A DNA stretch of 64,000 nt from Mesorhizobium temperatum (GTDB taxonomy: Bacteria > Pseudomonadota > Alphaproteobacteria > Rhizobiales > Rhizobiaceae). This document shows positions 1 to 7,781 of the stretch, piece by piece. The notes under the pieces are model-generated. The model searched no databases. It was not told the origin of the DNA and was given only the letters and a program-made list of their open reading frames with translations. A program made the position numbers and the translations under genes. The stretch's first letter is position 1, and each line of letters opens with the position of its first letter. The stretch spans positions 1 through 64,000 of the forward strand of contig NZ_NPKJ01000027.1 in NCBI RefSeq assembly GCF_002284575.1, given 5' to 3'.

Positions 1-1
1 C

Positions 2-325
2 GCGCACCTGACGCATGATCGTTGGCTGTACATAGAGAACGGGTACTCACCCGGTACGGATGAAACCGGCATGCCGGCGCGATTGGTCCAAGACTCCATC
101 CATGCATGGCTAATCGCCACGTATCCAACCCATTACGTTCCGACGCTCGCGATCATGCAGACCTATAGCGACGGCTCGCCCGGTGATATCGATGCAGTCA
201 GCAAAGGGCTGTGGCCAACCTCGCAAACATCGGACGGACTGCACCCGAGCACAACCACGCCACCAAACGGTCAAACGCATCTCTCGCAGATCATCGCAGA
301 CGCGATCACCTCGGCTGGCTGGTAG
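2..325 (+). CDS. C-terminal part of an SGNH/GDSL-type hydrolase domain protein (prophage, 5' end outside window)
   Basis: The open frame enters from the left edge without a stop, so this is the last 107 residues of a longer protein. Near the C-terminus it carries DGLHPS followed by a helix (HLSQIIADAI), which matches block V of SGNH hydrolases, where the Asp and His of D-x-x-H complete the catalytic triad. The Ser and oxyanion blocks would lie off the window. In a prophage such a domain usually sits in a tail fibre or spike and de-esterifies surface polysaccharide; that role is inferred. It lies directly upstream of small phage genes and on the same strand as the head genes. Confidence 0.6.
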   Translation, partial: AHLTHDRWLYIENGYSPGTDETGMPARLVQDSIHAWLIATYPTHYVPTLAIMQTYSDGSPGDIDAVSKGLWPTSQTSDGLHPSTTTPPNGQTHLSQIIADAITSAGW

Positions 326-375
326 GAAAGCCAAATCACTATAGTTTTCGCGGTTCCCTGCCTGACATTGCCACC

Positions 376-462
376 ATGCGCTATGTCTGGAAAGGTGATG
401 GATTTTACGACTCAGCAGGGGGCGCTGTGAAATATCCTAAGCCTCGGCATCAACTATCTTAA
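376..462 (+). pseudogene. 28-residue ORF resembling the N-terminus of the phage gene at 1117
   Basis: This short ORF begins MRYVWKGDGFYDSAGGAV, parallel to MARYVFRDGTFVDRQTGAP at the start of the 96-residue protein at 1117-1407, and then stops after PKPRHQLS. It overlaps the minus-strand gene at 437-622. I read it as a truncated relative of the small pre-scaffold protein. No good ribosome site is visible. It could be chance, since only about 20 residues can be compared. Confidence 0.35.
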
Positions 463-622
463 CTGTGATCCACTCCGGCAAATGAGGGTCGGGAACATAA
501 TCCGAGAGGGCGAGTCCTTCCGTGAAAGGGCGCCCGTGTTGGAGATTGCCCCGCATGATGCGCGTATTTTCCCAACGGTCGGGAAGTGCGCAGTGCCCGG
601 TCCTGAACTTGAATTCACCCAT
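437..622 (-). CDS. small phage protein, 61 aa, function unknown
   Basis: The start at 622 is chosen because AAGGAG lies 7 nt upstream of that ATG; the longer open frame reaching to 991 has no such site and runs antisense to the gene at 738. The product begins MGEFKFRTGHCALPDRWE and is mixed in charge with no membrane segment or recognised motif. It is opposite in strand to the surrounding structural genes, so it may be a separately transcribed moron-type gene. No function can be assigned. Confidence 0.5.
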   Translation of the reverse strand: MGEFKFRTGHCALPDRWENTRIMRGNLQHGRPFTEGLALSDYVPDPHLPEWITVKIVDAEA

Positions 623-737
623 CTGAAATCTCCTTAAATCCCGGAGAAGACTAGCAGAATCCCGCCTCGAATAGAAGCGGAAACGGCCATTTGCGGCCAT
701 CAGCCTCCTGCCATCAACAGCAAGGATTACCCTCCAC

Positions 738-1007
738 ATGTCTGACTTGATCAACGCTGGCGCAGAGCCGGCGGATACACTCTCGCTGCGCGATACCCTG
801 GCCGCCGAGTGGGAGAAGCAATCCGCTCCCGAGACAGCGCCAATCGAAGCACCTGCCCAACAGGAAACCGAAGCGGAGGCCGCAGAGCGCATCCGTGATG
901 AGAAGGGACGCTTTGCCGCCAAGCCGCCCGAAGTCTCTGAGACGGCGCCAAAAGACCCGGCAGAGGTCAAAGCATCTGAGATCGATCGCAACGCAGGGTG
1001 GTTATGA
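738..1007 (+). CDS. 89-aa scaffold-like N-terminal fragment (phage)
   Basis: The product is acidic and rich in Ala, Glu and Pro, and contains RIRDEKGRFAAKPP, a stretch typical of the N-terminal part of phage scaffolding proteins. It ends abruptly after 89 residues, whereas the complete scaffold-like protein at 1404-2507 has 367. AAGGA lies about 11 nt before the ATG. With the 28-residue ORF at 376 it looks like the remains of a second copy of the small-protein plus scaffold pair. It could instead be an independent short gene. Confidence 0.5.
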   Translation: MSDLINAGAEPADTLSLRDTLAAEWEKQSAPETAPIEAPAQQETEAEAAERIRDEKGRFAAKPPEVSETAPKDPAEVKASEIDRNAGWL

Positions 1008-1116
1008 TCCTGCCGCAGAAGCGCTTTTCGGGCGGTTTACGACGCCACTTTCAAGCGGCTTATGTTTTCGCGGCGCTCGATAGCACCATCGCCTCGCTCT
1101 TAAAGCGGGACTGGAA

Positions 1117-1407
1117 ATGGCGCGGTACGTATTTCGAGATGGCACCTTTGTGGACCGGCAAACGGGCGCTCCGATGGAGAAGCCATTCGCCGGCCAGATC
1201 ACCATGCCGAACGTCATTTCAGACATTCCGGAATACCGCTCGCCAGTCGACGGCGCATTGATCGGCTCGCGCTCTCAGCGGCGCGACGATCTGAAGAAAC
1301 ACAATTGCGTCGAGTACGAGCCCAGCCTTTCCCCCACCAAGGGCAAATTTCGCAATCCCGACTTCTGCCAGAAGCGGGGTCTCCAGGTGTCAGAGGAATT
1401 TCGATGA
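1117..1407 (+). CDS. conserved small phage protein upstream of the scaffold gene
   Basis: This 96-residue protein starts MARYVFRDGTFVDRQTG and has a central block IPEYRSPVDGALI followed by RRDDLKKHNCVEYEPS. I recognise this layout from small proteins encoded between the portal and scaffold genes of short-tailed phages, but their function is not established. The stop overlaps the ATG of the scaffold gene as ATGA, which indicates translational coupling. No signal peptide or membrane segment is present. Confidence 0.7.
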   Translation: MARYVFRDGTFVDRQTGAPMEKPFAGQITMPNVISDIPEYRSPVDGALIGSRSQRRDDLKKHNCVEYEPSLSPTKGKFRNPDFCQKRGLQVSEEFR

Positions 1408-2507
1408 ACGCTCAACTTGCTGCCGTGGCTGAAGCCGCACCGGTAATCGTCGATGCCGGCGTGATCAATGACAATGACGCCGCCGGCGATTCGGCGCTTG
1501 AGGCCATTTGGAACAAGAACGAGCGCGACAACGGCGCCGAACGCGACAACGGCAAGTTTGTCAGCTCTGATCGAGCGACCGCAGCTGATACAGCATCGCC
1601 GAAAGGCGGCGAAGGCGGGGAACCGGCCGGCGATGGTCTGACGCCTGGCGCTGGTTCGGTTCCCCTGCCGGAGAACTGGAAAGGCATCCAGGGCGCCGAC
1701 GCCGTGAAGGGTGCTTGGGAAAAGACGCCGGCTGAAGTCAGGGCGTTCGTTGCCCAGCGCGAACAGGAATTGCAGGGCCGCTTGTCCGATCACGGCCGGC
1801 AGCTTTCGACCGTCAAGCCAATTCAGGAAGTCATCGATCGGCACGCCCACTATTTCGACCCGCAGAAGGGCCGCAAGCTGGCTGACGGGTCGGTGGTGAC
1901 CCCCGCGAAGGCCATTGATTTCCTGTTCAACGCCCAGGCCAACCTTGACCGGGCACCAGTCGAATCCATCATGTCGATTATCGACAGTTATGGCGTGCGC
2001 GACAAAATCGCAGCAGCCTTTGGCCAAACCGTCCAGCAGGGCGAAACCGAATTGCGGCAAGAGATTGCCGGGTTGAAGACGTTGCTTGCATCGGTCGGAA
2101 ACCCCGCAAATATCGATGACCGCATAAGCCAGAAGCTTCAGGAGCGGATCGAACAGCAATCGGCCGCCGACGAGTTGACCCGCTTGTCAGCTGACAAGCC
2201 GCTCTACTCTGAAATTCCTGAAGTCGACATGGTTGAAGCAATCCACAAGGCGCGAAGGAAGCTTGGCGATGCCGCCTCGAAAGAGGCCGTGTTCGGTCTG
2301 GCTTACGACATGGCCGTGAACGCCGATCCCGATCTTAGGGCCAAAGCAGCCGCTGGAAAGCCAGCCGCTACCAATGGCGCCGCTAAGGTCGAAGGCGCTC
2401 GTCGGGCCGCCGCCGTGAATATCCCCTCAACAGCATCGGGCAAGGGTCGGGCTCTCACCGAAGACGAAGAGCTGGCCGCTGTCTATGAGCGCAATCAAAA
2501 AGGATAA
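1404..2507 (+). CDS. phage capsid scaffolding protein
   Basis: The start at 1404 has GAGGA 6 nt upstream and overlaps the preceding stop; the frame is open further upstream but lacks a site there. The 367-residue product is strongly charged. A low-complexity Ala/Asp/Gly-rich N-terminus is followed by helical segments from about residue 90 with coiled-coil character (for example AFVAQREQELQGRLSD and EIAGLKTLLASV), and there is a basic C-terminal tail. Its place directly before the major capsid gene and this composition match scaffold proteins, which assist procapsid assembly and then leave the shell. The call rests on position and composition rather than a motif. Confidence 0.7.
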   Translation: MNAQLAAVAEAAPVIVDAGVINDNDAAGDSALEAIWNKNERDNGAERDNGKFVSSDRATAADTASPKGGEGGEPAGDGLTPGAGSVPLPENWKGIQGADAVKGAWEKTPAEVRAFVAQREQELQGRLSDHGRQLSTVKPIQEVIDRHAHYFDPQKGRKLADGSVVTPAKAIDFLFNAQANLDRAPVESIMSIIDSYGVRDKIAAAFGQTVQQGETELRQEIAGLKTLLASVGNPANIDDRISQKLQERIEQQSAADELTRLSADKPLYSEIPEVDMVEAIHKARRKLGDAASKEAVFGLAYDMAVNADPDLRAKAAAGKPAATNGAAKVEGARRAAAVNIPSTASGKGRALTEDEELAAVYERNQKG

Positions 2508-2512
2508 ATCCG

Positions 2513-3496
2513 ATGGCTGGTCCGTCGACCACCTTCACTGAAATGGTGTCCACCACGCTTCGCAACAGCGCGAACGAGGTGGCGGACAACGTTTCGAAGA
2601 ACAATGCCTTCCTCAACCGGCTGAAGAAGAAGAACAAGATCCGCAATCTCGACGGCGGCACCGAAATTCAGGTGCAGCTCGAATACGCGGAAAACAACAC
2701 CTACCAGCGTTATGCCGGTCTCGACACGCTGAACACCAACGGCTCGGATGTCGTCACGTCCGCGAAATTCGACTGGGCGCAGGTCGCACTGCATGTCGTT
2801 TCCAGCGGCAAGGAACTTCGCCAGAACAGCGGCAAGTTCGCGATGATCAACCTCGTGAAGACCAAGAAGGGCAACGCGCTGAAGACCGCCGCGAACAACT
2901 TCTCTGTCGACCTCTATTCGGATGGCTCGCTGTCTAACCAGATCGGCGGTCTCGCCAACATTCTCCAGACCAACGGTCAGGGGACGGTCGGCGGCATCGA
3001 TTCCGCAACCTGGACGTTCTGGCGCAACAAGTTCCTGGAGGCCACCGGCACCAACCTTGCCGCAACGCCTTCGGCAACTAACGCCGCGTCGCTCAAGGCC
3101 GACATGAACAAGCTCTGGCTTGCTTTGACGCGCGGCGCCGACAAGCCGGACATCATCACCTTCAGCCATGACTTCTATTCGCTGTATGAGCTCGGTGAGC
3201 AGCAGCTTCAGCGGTACATGGACGCCGACATGGCCCAGTCGGGCTTCATCGGCCTGAAGTACAAAAGCTCCGACGTGCTTTTCGACGACAACACGAATTT
3301 CACGACCACGGCCGAGAAGGGCTACTTCCTCAACACGGATTACATCTACGTCGACCAGCACAAGGAAGCGCAGTGGACGCAGGACGACGAGAAGAAGCCC
3401 GTCAACCAGGACGCCGTTGTCATCCCCTTCTACTGGATGGGCAACCTCGTCACGTCGAACCGGTCGCTTCAGGGCGTCCTTTTCGACGCGGCATAA
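2513..3496 (+). CDS. phage major capsid protein
   Basis: This 327-residue protein has the look of a phage coat protein: an N-terminal helix (TTLRNSANEVADNVSKNN), a run of GGTEIQVQLEYAENNTYQRYAG, and a C-terminal region rich in aromatic and beta-strand residues ending with a bulky-residue strand and FDAA. AAGGA precedes the ATG by 9 nt. It follows the scaffold gene by 5 bp and is followed by the decoration protein, the usual head-gene order. It forms the icosahedral shell, probably with the HK97 fold, which I infer from family resemblance. Confidence 0.88.
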   Translation: MAGPSTTFTEMVSTTLRNSANEVADNVSKNNAFLNRLKKKNKIRNLDGGTEIQVQLEYAENNTYQRYAGLDTLNTNGSDVVTSAKFDWAQVALHVVSSGKELRQNSGKFAMINLVKTKKGNALKTAANNFSVDLYSDGSLSNQIGGLANILQTNGQGTVGGIDSATWTFWRNKFLEATGTNLAATPSATNAASLKADMNKLWLALTRGADKPDIITFSHDFYSLYELGEQQLQRYMDADMAQSGFIGLKYKSSDVLFDDNTNFTTTAEKGYFLNTDYIYVDQHKEAQWTQDDEKKPVNQDAVVIPFYWMGNLVTSNRSLQGVLFDAA

Positions 3497-3508
3497 GGAG
3501 CGAAAATC

Positions 3509-4000
3509 ATGACCTCTTTTGTTGGCGCCAACATTACCAAGACCTACACCGCGGCTGATCTCACGGGCGCGGAAAGCGGCAAGGCACCCCGCCTCGGTGA
3601 CACTTACGAATCGTATGACGGCAAGGTCTATCGCTTCGTCAAATACAACTCCGGTGCCGGCGCAATCGCCGCCGTCGCCAATAACGTGGTTGGTTTCTAT
3701 GCACCGGGCGGCGTCTCTGCCGGCCAGTCGAACGAAGTGACCTCGGACGTGTCCGACACCGCCGCAAACGGTGCCGGCGTTCTAGCCGCTGCCCCTGGCA
3801 CCGGCGAATATGGCTGGATACAGGTCAAGGGTGTGGCAACGCTCAATACCGCGCTGGTTTCCGGCGCGGATGGCAACGCGCTCATCCTATCGGCCACCAC
3901 GGACGGCACTTTGAAAGTGGCCGCCGCTGTGACCGATACGGTTTGCGCTTACGCAATCGATGCTTCGGCGAAGATTGTCATGTGCGCCTTCCCCTACTGA
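3509..4000 (+). CDS. head decoration (cement) protein-like
   Basis: The 163-residue product is rich in Ala, Gly, Ser, Thr and Val with short beta segments (YGWIQVKGVATLNTALVSG). This resembles small capsid-stabilising proteins of the DUF2190 type, in which a G-W-I-Q-V-x-G strand is common. AAGGAG lies 9 nt before the ATG and the gene starts 12 bp after the capsid gene. It probably binds the outside of the shell. A head fibre or minor capsid protein is an alternative. Confidence 0.65.
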   Translation: MTSFVGANITKTYTAADLTGAESGKAPRLGDTYESYDGKVYRFVKYNSGAGAIAAVANNVVGFYAPGGVSAGQSNEVTSDVSDTAANGAGVLAAAPGTGEYGWIQVKGVATLNTALVSGADGNALILSATTDGTLKVAAAVTDTVCAYAIDASAKIVMCAFPY

Positions 4001-4007
4001 TCCGGCT

Positions 4008-4070
4008 GCGGGCGGGGCTTCGGCTCCGCCCGCCATCCCAATCATCATCTATAAGGGTGCTCCGGCGCCC
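4008..4070 (+). terminator. two adjacent hairpins between head and connector genes
   Basis: The first hairpin has 11-nt arms at 4008-4018 and 4023-4033 around a TTCG loop, with one G-U pair. The second has 6-nt arms at 4055-4060 and 4065-4070 around TCCG and ends 10 bases before the ribosome site of the next gene. Neither is followed by a T-run, so they are more likely a partial terminator, RNA processing site or attenuator that lowers expression downstream of the abundant capsid genes. Confidence 0.4.
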
Positions 4071-4093
4071 GCCACGTTTCAGGAGCAATGCAC

Positions 4094-4765
4094 ATGTCCG
4101 AAAACCAAGCCCCGATGATCCGCGTGATGGGGTTCAAGACGAGCTATGAAATGCTGCCGGTCAAAGGCGATCCGGTAAACGAGCGTTGCGATCTGAAGGG
4201 CTACAAGCTCGACGCCAGCGGACGCCGCATCCTGGAGCGGCAGGCGGAGGACTGGGTTACCTACTCGCCGTCGCACTCGCCGATGAACACCAAGACGACC
4301 GAACGCGTTCGCCTGATGCTTCCCGACCCGTCGAAGATGGGCGAGGACCAGGACGGCGAAAAGCTGAAGTTTATGACGGCGCGCTGGATGCAGATCGAGC
4401 CGGCCTATGACGCGTTCAAGAAGGGGCAGGATATCCCGGTCAACGGCATGGCTCTTGCGGCGTGGCCCGGCGTTTCGCCCGAGCAGGCCGAAGTGCTTCG
4501 TCAAGCCGGCATCCGCACGGTGGAAGAAGTCCGCGACCTTCAGGAAGGCCAGATGGACAAGGTTCGCCTGCCGAACATGCGTGAAATGCGCAAGCAGGCA
4601 AAGCTCTTCCTCGAAAACACCGACGCGGCAAAGGCATCCGAGCGCGAAGCCCAGAAGGACGCCATCATTGAACAGATGGCGGAGCGCCTGGCTGCGATGG
4701 AAGCCTTGCTTGAAGAGCGCACCCAGCCGGCCAAGGGCAAGAGCGCGGCGCGGGACGCCGCCTGA
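4094..4765 (+). CDS. phage structural-module protein with HhH-like segment, 223 aa
   Basis: The start at 4094 is preferred over the ATG at 4088 because AGGAG lies 8 nt before it but only 2 nt before the upstream one. The protein has no family I can name. Residues around 120-165 (WPGVSPEQAEVLRQAGIRTV) look like a helix-hairpin-helix element, and the C-terminal 50 residues form a charged coiled coil ending in a basic tail. It sits between the decoration protein and the tail adaptor, so a head-completion or assembly role is plausible. The stop overlaps the next ATG by one base. Confidence 0.75.
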   Translation: MSENQAPMIRVMGFKTSYEMLPVKGDPVNERCDLKGYKLDASGRRILERQAEDWVTYSPSHSPMNTKTTERVRLMLPDPSKMGEDQDGEKLKFMTARWMQIEPAYDAFKKGQDIPVNGMALAAWPGVSPEQAEVLRQAGIRTVEEVRDLQEGQMDKVRLPNMREMRKQAKLFLENTDAAKASEREAQKDAIIEQMAERLAAMEALLEERTQPAKGKSAARDAA

Positions 4766-5469
4766 TGTCCATTCTCGATGTGGTGAAGGGTGCAGCGACG
4801 GTACTCGGCATGGATGTGCCGACGCTGGTCTATGGCAACACCAATCGAGAAATGGTGGAAATGCAGGAACTCGCCAATATCATGGCGTCGGAAATCGTAG
4901 ACGCCTACGACTGGCAAAAGCTGCTGGTGCTGAAAACCTTCACGGGAAACGGCACCACGGCCGATTTCGATCTCCCGGACGACTACGAGCGGATGCAGCA
5001 AACATCGTCGCTCTGGTCGTCCCGCTGGCTTTGGGCAACAAGCCATCTGACCAGCCCGGACCAATGGATTGAGCTTCAGGTGACGCCGATCGCCACGGTG
5101 AACGGCTACTGGATTATCTTCGGCGATCAGTTTCACCAATGGCCGGTCATGGCCACCAGCGAGACGGTTAAATTCTTCTACGTCTCAAACCAGATCGTCA
5201 GCGCCAGCAACGGTTCGCTGAAGACGATGTTCACCGAGGACGCTGACACGTTCAGGCTTTCCGAACGGCTGCTGAAGCTGGCGATCATCTACCGGTGGAA
5301 GCAGAACAAAGGCCTTGCCTATCAGCAGGCGCTCGACGATTTCGAAACGCTGAAGCTTCGATTGATCGACAAGGATCCGGGTTCGAAGCCGGTCGTTTCG
5401 GGCCAGCCGCCCCTTAGCTGGCGCGGTCGCAATGTCGCTTGGCCTGGGACAGTCACAGGTGCCCCATGA
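4765..5469 (+). CDS. tail adaptor (head-tail connector) protein
   Basis: The 234-residue protein begins with helices (SILDVVKGAATVLGM), then ASEIVDAYDWQKLLVL, a beta region and a helical C-terminus (LLKLAIIYRWKQNKGLAY). This matches adaptor proteins of short-tailed phages, the T7 gp11-like or SU10-adaptor type, which sit below the portal and carry the nozzle. The Asp-Trp-Gln-Lys block and the late RWKQNKGL helix are typical. It overlaps the following gene by ATGA, as expected for a stoichiometric tail pair. Confidence 0.75.
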   Translation: MSILDVVKGAATVLGMDVPTLVYGNTNREMVEMQELANIMASEIVDAYDWQKLLVLKTFTGNGTTADFDLPDDYERMQQTSSLWSSRWLWATSHLTSPDQWIELQVTPIATVNGYWIIFGDQFHQWPVMATSETVKFFYVSNQIVSASNGSLKTMFTEDADTFRLSERLLKLAIIYRWKQNKGLAYQQALDDFETLKLRLIDKDPGSKPVVSGQPPLSWRGRNVAWPGTVTGAP

Positions 5470-7319
5470 GGCTCGGCGAGCGTTTCCCAGGCCGTCGCAA
5501 GGCTGTTCCCGTTCCTGCGGCTGCTAAGGCCCAGCCGTACACTTTTGGCGCGCCTGTCGCTGGCTGGGTCACCAACCAGAGCCTTGTAAAGTCCAAGCCG
5601 TTTTCCGCCCAGCGGCTTGAAAATTTCATTCCGACTTCGACCGGGATCATTATGCGCGGCGGCTCTGTGAAGCGCGCAACTATCGGTAGCGCGCCGGTCG
5701 AAAGTTTCATCACCTACAATGCAGGCGGCACAAAGAAGATTTGGGCTTGCGACGAAACCACCATTCGCGATGTCACGTCGCCGGCATCGCCGACCGTGGC
5801 GCCCGCTGCATCGGTCTCGGGCCAAACCTCCGGCTACTATTCCTATGTCAATTTCACCACGTCCGGAGGTTCGTTCGTGGTGGCCGTCAATGGAACCGAT
5901 TTCCTCCAGCTCTACAGCACGACGTTTGACTGGTCGGCCGTCAATGGCCTGGCCACGTACCGGCTGAACTTCGACACCCAGACCGTCAATTACGTGACGG
6001 GCCAGACAATCACGGGCGGCACTAGCGGCGCGACCGCGACCGTGGTCAAGTCGATCGACAACGGCACAACCGGCTCGCTCTACATCCAGAGCATCACCGG
6101 GACGTTCCAGGACAACGAGACGATTACCGGCGGGATTGCCGGCTCTGCACAAGCGGACATCCCTGCCGGCGTAGTCCAAATCTCCGCCGCGATTACAGGC
6201 GTGGCGACTTCGGCCCTGTCGCATGTTTGGCTCTATCGAAACCGCCTTTTCTTTATTGAGGGCGGCACGATGCGCGCTCGTTACCTCGGTATTGATAGCG
6301 TGACCGGCGCCTTGGGCTCGCTGAACCTGTCGGGCATTTTCCAGCGCGGCGGCTCGCTGCTCTTCGGCGCAACATGGTCCCTCGATGCTGGCGATGGCAT
6401 CGACGACAAATGCGTGTTCGTGACCACGGAAGGCGAGGCAGCAATCTTCGAAGGTTCGAACCCCGCCGGCGCGACGCAAGCTGAATGGAACTTGGTCGGT
6501 CGCTACGACCTGACGGACCCGATGGGCAAGCGCGCGACGATGCGAGCCGGCGGCGATCTGATCGTAGCGACCAAAGAAGGCCTGGTGCCCATTTCGGCCG
6601 CGATCAACAAGGACGCGGCTGCGCTGTCTCTTGCGGCTGTCTCGCGCAACATCGAACCTGACTGGAAACGTGAGGCCTCGCGCCGGCTTTCCCTGCCTTG
6701 GGAAATTATCAAATGGCCGGATATGAATTACGCAATCGTCTCGCTGCCGGTCACGGCGGACGGACAGGAATCGTGGGCGTTCGTCGTCAATCTCGAAACC
6801 GGGGCTTGGTGCAAGTTCGTCGGCTGGGCAACGCGGTGCCTCGAATTGCACGACAGCCGGCTCTATTTCGGCACAAATGACGGGCTAGTTCTCGAGGGCG
6901 AAATCAGTGGCAACGACAACGGCCTGCCGATCTACCATACGTATGTCGGCAATCCTGATCACATGAAGTCGCTGGGCGGCCTGAAGACCGTCCATCAGGC
7001 GCGGCCGACCTTTCTTAGCGCCACTCCCTACAACCCGAAAATCTCTTTTTCGGTCAACTACTCTGTCGATCTGCCACCGGCCCCCACCGCGGCGGATGGT
7101 GGCACTGCGGACCTTTGGGATTCGGGCCTTTGGGATGTTGCGAAGTGGGACCAAGCCCAGCCGACAGGCTCGGTCGGCGGCGGGCAATGGATATCGATCG
7201 GCAAGACCGGACACGTGATGCAGCCGCAACTGCAAATCACCAGCTATCTCAACCAGCGGCCGGTTACAGAATTCGTGCAGCTCGATGTCACCTTTGAAAC
7301 GGGAGGCGTCGTTGTCTGA
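5466..7319 (+). CDS. phage tail nozzle / DNA-stabilisation protein
   Basis: The start at 5466 overlaps the adaptor stop (ATGA); an upstream ATG at 5439 lies within the adaptor frame and is not needed. The product has 617 residues, nearly all beta-structure. It includes RLENFIPTSTGIIMRGGSV near the N-terminus and repeated blade-like segments with aromatic strands (HVWLYRNRLFFIEGGT, DSRLYFGTNDGLV). This fits the propeller-type nozzle proteins (P22 gp10 or T7 gp12-like) that close the short tail. An internal stretch at about residues 170-240 with repeated T-G-G-T-S-G and I-T-G-G motifs looks like an inserted beta-solenoid-like domain. Confidence 0.7.
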   Translation: MRLGERFPGRRKAVPVPAAAKAQPYTFGAPVAGWVTNQSLVKSKPFSAQRLENFIPTSTGIIMRGGSVKRATIGSAPVESFITYNAGGTKKIWACDETTIRDVTSPASPTVAPAASVSGQTSGYYSYVNFTTSGGSFVVAVNGTDFLQLYSTTFDWSAVNGLATYRLNFDTQTVNYVTGQTITGGTSGATATVVKSIDNGTTGSLYIQSITGTFQDNETITGGIAGSAQADIPAGVVQISAAITGVATSALSHVWLYRNRLFFIEGGTMRARYLGIDSVTGALGSLNLSGIFQRGGSLLFGATWSLDAGDGIDDKCVFVTTEGEAAIFEGSNPAGATQAEWNLVGRYDLTDPMGKRATMRAGGDLIVATKEGLVPISAAINKDAAALSLAAVSRNIEPDWKREASRRLSLPWEIIKWPDMNYAIVSLPVTADGQESWAFVVNLETGAWCKFVGWATRCLELHDSRLYFGTNDGLVLEGEISGNDNGLPIYHTYVGNPDHMKSLGGLKTVHQARPTFLSATPYNPKISFSVNYSVDLPPAPTAADGGTADLWDSGLWDVAKWDQAQPTGSVGGGQWISIGKTGHVMQPQLQITSYLNQRPVTEFVQLDVTFETGGVVV

Positions 7320-7770
7320 ATACGCCATCACCATCGAGAATTTCAACGACGCATGGCCCGAGCTGGAGCCTATGTGCCGCACTCACTACGGCGAAATGCA
7401 GGCTCGCATGGCCGCCGAAGGGATGACGATCGGCGAATTCAAACCGCGTCTGAACGTCTACGGCGGCGCCGGGCATTTGCTCTGTTTTCTCGTCAGGACC
7501 GGCGAGGGCGAGGCAGTCGGCTACGCCTTTATCTGGATCACTCAGGACATGCACAACTCTGAACTGATTGCCCAGGAGGACACGATTTATATGCGGCCGG
7601 ACCATCGAAATGGCATCGGACGCCGGTTCACCAAGCACATTCTGGCCGAACTCAAAGCGCGCGGCTGCGTCAGGGCGCACGTGACAATCGCCACCGACCT
7701 ACGCGTTGCCAAGATGTGCGAGCGGGTGGGCTTCAAGCGGTCGGCAATCGCCATGACCTATTTTCTTTAG
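7312..7770 (+). CDS. GNAT-family acetyltransferase-like protein (phage)
   Basis: I place the start at the TTG at 7312 because GGGAGG lies 5 nt upstream; an ATG at 7285 in the same frame lies inside the nozzle gene without a site. The 152-residue product carries the acetyl-CoA binding motif A signature YMRPDHRNGIGRRFTKHIL and a following strand-helix (VAKMCERVGFKR). Such proteins are common in the structural modules of short-tailed phages; their substrate is unknown. It overlaps the nozzle gene by 8 bp and precedes the ejection proteins. Confidence 0.75.
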   Translation: MSEYAITIENFNDAWPELEPMCRTHYGEMQARMAAEGMTIGEFKPRLNVYGGAGHLLCFLVRTGEGEAVGYAFIWITQDMHNSELIAQEDTIYMRPDHRNGIGRRFTKHILAELKARGCVRAHVTIATDLRVAKMCERVGFKRSAIAMTYFL

Positions 7771-7781
7771 GAGACCTGACC

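Noticed and set aside
5322..6851. 509-residue minus-strand open frame antisense to the nozzle gene
   Set aside because: Arg/His-rich shadow composition, no ribosome site and no recognisable motif; the plus-strand gene has overlapping starts and stops with its neighbours.
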